A stretch of 64,000 nt of DNA from Antedon mediterranea (taxonomy: Eukaryota; Echinodermata; Crinoidea; Comatulida; Antedonidae). The first letter of the stretch is position 1. Every line of letters begins with the position of its first letter. Below the pieces are notes generated by a model. The model had not been told where the DNA came from and searched no databases. It saw only the letters and a list, made by a program, of their open reading frames with translations. The stretch lies in contig NC_092678.1 of NCBI RefSeq assembly GCF_964355755.1, positions 17,148,922-17,212,921 on the forward strand, given 5' to 3'. The translations under genes and the position numbers were made by a program. Shown here one piece after another: positions 59,566-64,000 of the stretch.

Positions 59566-62529
59566 ACATAGTACAGTATAAGTCAAATAAATTTTTTAAT
59601 TTTTTTTTTATTGCTGCCTCAAAAAATATTATATAATAGTAACAATATCAGAAAGGTAGATAGGTATTGTAATAAATTTTAAATTTAAAAATGTTTAAAA
59701 AATTATGAATATATGTTTATACATACATTATAAATGAAATATATTAACTACTATTTTAGTAATGCATACACAAGTACAGAATATCAGAAATCAATGAATC
59801 ATGTGTCTAAATGTGGCATTATTAGGCTAATTTGCTTTGAGAAAAACATTGATGCCATTGGCCTATACAAAAATCAAGGCAATTAGACCAAATATTGACA
59901 TAAACAATTAATACTAATATTGGTAGGCATAAAATAATAGTGTATATAAACTTTCCTTAAATAATAACAGTATAGGGCCTTACCAATTTATTTAATACAT
60001 AATATATGAACTATATTACACAAAAAAAGTATAAATGAATTTATAAGGACATGATGATTATCAAAAATAGTCAATATAATTAAATTTTAAACTCATTACC
60101 GGCATTATAAATAATATTTTAAAAAGATAAGAATGCAAGTAAATATCAGATTCATAGTCCTCATTATACACAATGATTTCCTACTATCACATATTAAAAT
60201 ATAAAACAATCATGTAGCCTTTAATGACCTTACATGGAGGTGTATTCAAATAAATTTAAATAAAAGGGTCATAATATGTCTTCGTCTCCAGTTCGTGGAA
60301 ATTGAAGTTAGGATTCCATCATTTCAACAACAAAAAATATTCAAAATATCCTGTCAGTTTGCGTTCAAGACCTGCAACCTGCTTAGTTTTTAATACGAGT
60401 ACTGCTTTCTATACACATAACTTTGATTTCTGCAACAAAAAAAAACAAACTCTGTAATAATGTACTTTAATTACTGTAATAATCTAGGTATAGATTATGT
60501 TAACCGGGCCAGTGAGAGGGCGATCGACTGTACTACCATAAGTCCTCTAGTAGTGTATACAACTTATTTCTTGTCTACAAAGTGTATAGTAGTATGCTAA
60601 TAGTACTATTATTAGATTAGGTAGTTTGGGAGTAGTTTGGAGAGATACATTTATTTATAAAAGAGTACTGTATATATGGAACTATCTGTGTTAGCCGCCT
60701 TTGTATTTTTAGATATAATACCAATAGGTACTATGTATTGGGAAACAATTCAACAGTTATGAATAAAAAAAGTCCTATGTACTCTGTATGTTGGAGGAAA
60801 TAAGCATAAGAGCAAAGAAAGCCTTGACCACAGGGTGTAAGTCACTATTTTGAATCAGTAGTATGACTTCTTAAGAAGTAATTTAAAAATTATCATTGTA
60901 TGATCAAAAAGAAATATTATAATATCTAACTTTCTCCATTATATAAATATATTATTTTATCCAAGGGGTTGCAAACACAAGTGTTCACATGTCTTGTTAT
61001 TGCACCTTTGTCCTGTCTTTATGTTGTCTGTAATGTCACTGCACTAACGGGTGACCGGTAAACGAGCTTCGCTCTTACGGTTATCCATCCATATAAGTTG
61101 TTCATCTCTTATGTTCAGAAATTGAAATGGTAAATAAACTGAAACTGTGCTTATGTGGTACAGGTTTACGAGCCAGGAATGATGGTAGTGCCAGTATACC
61201 GTGTAGTTTAGCCTCAAGGCAATACCATGTACCGTAGCTGGAGTAGCTTGGACAAATACAGTAGAGATTTATGAGACTTGGTGTGTGATGATTCAGTATG
61301 ATAAATTTGTGCTGTGAAAGACAAAATTGTAAAATTGGGAAGAAAATATTGTAAAATATAACAAGGAAATTATACTATAGTATAATTAAGGGGTAACCGT
61401 ATAATACATAATTAATAGTAATAAAGGCAATGGCAATTACTTATATTATGTATACATTACAATATTACAAATAAATTCATATATTATTTTATTATAAGGA
61501 AATCTGTTTTAGAATGAGAAAAAGCCGTCCCAACACAGATTTGAACCCAGCTATCAATAAAGCTATAAAACAAAATAGACCATATTGTAGCCGGACTGGG
61601 TAGCGTATACTTACTTGAGGCCTAGGCATAGTACGATTAGCTAGAAGGATACAGGTCAACCCGTACCCATGCCATGCCAACATGCTCGTACCCAAAATTT
61701 GGTTTACATATATCCAACATTTTGGCTTACTCGTACCCATCATGGGCTGCCTAGTAGTAGTAGTAGTAGTAGCCTAGCCTAAGACAGCAGGCCCAGCCCT
61801 AGCCTACTACAACTTAAGTCTAGGCCTAGCCTAGTACTAGTAGGCCTCTCTAGGCCTAGCCTAGGCCCTAGTAGTTAACATCATACATACGCCCTAGAGC
61901 CTATAAGTAGTAGCTACCTACTACTCACTAGCTAGGCCTAGGTAGTAGCAGTAGTAGTTATTGTAGTAGTATTATTGTATTGTAGTATTAGTTGTAGCTG
62001 TCCGGTGATCCTTGGTCACTTGTCTAGATCCCCTAGTAGGCCTAGGCTAGGCCTAGTACGTAGTTATTCTTCAACAGTCACACAATTCAGATTCTGCCGG
62101 CCGCTGATTGCTAGTGAACAGGGGGAGGGAGAGAAAGAGTTAGAAGAACTGAAATAAGCCGTGACGTATAATAAACATCATACAAAATAATAATATAACT
62201 AACGAATCCGTATAATATAATAATGTTGTATGTTATAAAGTAAAGTAAATGCGTTTAATATAATACAATTATATTATAATATAATGTATTTTATTAATAA
62301 TATAATATTAAATGTTCATAATATAATGCTAAAACCAAATAATATAATACAAAAAGTCAATAATTTGTTACATTTTTCACATAATATATTAGAAATAGAT
62401 ATAATATAATGCTAAAACCAAGTAATATAATGCAAAACGTATAATTCATTCCAATACAATATATAATATAATAAAAAAATGATATAATAATATAATATTT
62501 TGAATACTTCAGACAGCTGAGGCTTGCCA
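59566..62529. other. No gene recognised; low-complexity blocks
   Basis: AT-rich. GTAAATAAACTGAAACTG near 61130 looks like a LINE-type 3' end and is preceded by a hairpin-like GGTAAACGAGCTTCGCTCTT. 61745-61960 is a (TAG)n and CTAGGC/TAGGCC low-complexity tract. CGTACCCATGCC words at 61660 resemble 17137 in the TIR transposon. 62160-62500 is (TAATA)n-like. Confidence 0.4.
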
Positions 62530-63230
62530 TAAACATCAATTGAAATATATACTACATTTTATCTACAGTACCAAATCTTACATAAAACTAATACAATCCA
62601 CCAAACTACATCGATGAATGTATAGGTTATATTAATGAAATAAGCCAACATCAATTGAAATATAACAACATCGTATCTACCAAATCTTACATAAAACTAA
62701 TACAATCCACCAAACTACATCGATGAATGTATAGGTTATATTAATGAAATAAGCCAACATCAATTGAAATATAACAACATCGTATCTACCAAATCTTACA
62801 TAAAACTAATACAATCCACCAAACTACATCGATGAATGTATAGGTTATATTAATGAAATAAGCCAACATCAATTGAAATATAACAACATCGTATCTACCA
62901 AATCTTACATAAAACTAATACAATCCACCAAACTACATCGATAAATGTATAGGTTATATTAATGAAATAAACATCAATTCTTACATAAAACTAATACAAT
63001 CCACCAAACTACATCGATAAATGTATAGGTTATATTAATTTAAAAAGCCAACATCAATTTACACAAAACTCAATCTTATCAACCAAATCTTACATAAAAC
63101 TAACACAATCCACCGAACTACTGTAAATCGATAAATGTAAATGGTTATGTTAATGAAAAAGCCAACATATACACAGAAATAAAACCACATCTTATCTACC
63201 AAATCCACCCAACTACACTGTAAATCAATA
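62530..63230. repeat. 109-base satellite, main array
   Basis: Start points of CATAAAAC in successive units are 62581, 62690, 62799, 62908, 62984 and 63093, so the period is 109 bases with one unit shortened to 76. The first three full units are almost identical and the last two diverge, indicating recent homogenisation in the left part. Confidence 0.9.
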
Positions 63231-63231
63231 A

Positions 63232-64000
63232 AGCCCCTTTCTCACAGAGTTGTGTGCCAGGAATATTGCGGGAATATACCATTACCATGCCGGTATGGTT
63301 TTCTGTGAGAACGGGTCGTCTTGGCATCATGCCGGCACCATGCCGGCATCGACATGACCTGCTTTAGACCTAGTAATATTCTAGGGATATTCCCCGCAAT
63401 GCCAGACGGGCATTCTGTGAGAACGTATTGCCGTTATATTCCGGGGTTCCCCCCGTCGAGGCTTTGACACCTTGCGCAGTCAAGTGTATCACTTTGGCGC
63501 CTATTCAATTCAATTAACAATAATAATGTCGAACTGGAGGGATAATGAGATAAGAGAGCTGCTTAAAATAAGGGGACAAGAAGAAATTTGTAGCATAATC
63601 TATATAGGCCGCTAGGGTAGGCCAGCATTAGCTCTTTGTTTGTTGGTGCCTGACCTTTCGTCGCCTTGTAAATTGTAGGCCTACAGCCTTCTAAGGTGTT
63701 TTACAGATTGCCGATGACGGCAAATTAATTGCTATACCTGTATAATATATGCACAATATACTGTACATAGCATGTATTGCATAAATATGCTATAAAGGAA
63801 GATAATAATCTGTAACTTAACATTCGCCGCCATATCATCGCTAGACAAAAATAATAACAATAAAGGGCGCCCTCAATAATTATTTTGTCAGAGACTTTTT
63901 ATTGGCCGAATATGCCCGACTCCTTTCTCACAGAAAGCCGGTATATACCGGTTATATTTCCGGCACGATAGTCCGATGAGAATGGGTATATGCCGGTAAC
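63232..64000. mobile_element. Left part of a Harbinger-like element, with inverted CTCACAGA words
   Basis: Subterminal words TTTCTCACAGA (63237, 63921) and TTCTGTGAGAACG (63301, 63412) alternate in orientation with CATGCCGGCA-type motifs and near-palindromic GGTATATACCGG. It encloses a short Myb/SANT-like peptide at 63526. The right end lies outside the window. Confidence 0.4.
63526..63615 (+). pseudogene. Myb/SANT-like peptide start
   Basis: ATG followed by SNWRDNEIRELLKIRGQEEI and CSIIYIGR, then TAG; 29 codons. The W..(D/E)E...LL.I.G...I pattern is the first helix of Myb/SANT-like DNA-binding domains, found in the second protein of PIF/Harbinger transposons. The rest of the domain is lost or lies across an intron. 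Weak but suggestive given the inverted repeats around it. Confidence 0.4.

Noticed and set aside
1-64000. CRISPR arrays, operons or bacterial-style regulatory sites
   Set aside because: The repeats have no spacer pattern, and the introns and retroelements show eukaryotic DNA.

Overview
This window looks like a transposon-rich, AT-rich animal nuclear locus. It has GT-AG introns, small separated exons encoding extracellular domains, many LINE, SINE, Helitron, TIR and LTR remnants, and no bacterial-style gene packing. The frequent TAGGCCTA-type words and the CUB plus leucine-rich-repeat (LRR) exon architecture suggest an invertebrate deuterostome, possibly an echinoderm. That is an inference and was not tested.

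The only host gene I can support lies on the minus strand and covers most of the left 38 kb. It has a signal-peptide exon (38021-38117), a CUB exon (36328-36669), an LRR N-terminal cysteine-cap exon (28201-28336) and 72-base single-LRR exons at 26864, 24121, 14152 and 3316, with one dead copy at 18473. Splice phases match throughout: phase 1 around CUB and phase 2 between LRRs. The gene must continue past the left edge. The architecture fits an LRR receptor of the LGR or GRL101-like type, but no transmembrane exon is in view.

The introns are packed with nested mobile DNA. 1-13 kb holds several diverged copies of one composite repeat carrying a tiny ORF, with a Helitron-like element (177-1498) and AGTCGCGT-ended elements inserted in it. 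14.7-17.8 kb is a 3.0-kb TIR transposon carrying putative spliced exons, inserted into a tRNA-derived SINE. 18.3-27.7 kb holds duplicated LRR-exon modules interrupted by a LINE (20.1-23.95 kb), which itself contains a SINE and a second Helitron copy. 30.0-35.1 kb is a foldback element containing a LINE tail split by a second Helitron family.

Right of the gene, 39-46 kb holds palindromic MITEs, an inverted repeat, and a Helitron nested in another Helitron. A possible SH3 exon remnant is at 46.2 kb. A truncated Ty3/Gypsy gag-pol with tRNA-Leu primer site and short LTR is at 47.1-49.6 kb. A Tx1/L1-like LINE remnant is at 50.2-51.8 kb. A near-identical copy of the first Helitron is at 53.5-54.7 kb. 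A 109-base satellite is at 59.2 and 62.5-63.2 kb, and the left part of a Harbinger-like element is at 63.2-64 kb. Much of 54.7-62.5 kb shows nothing I can identify.
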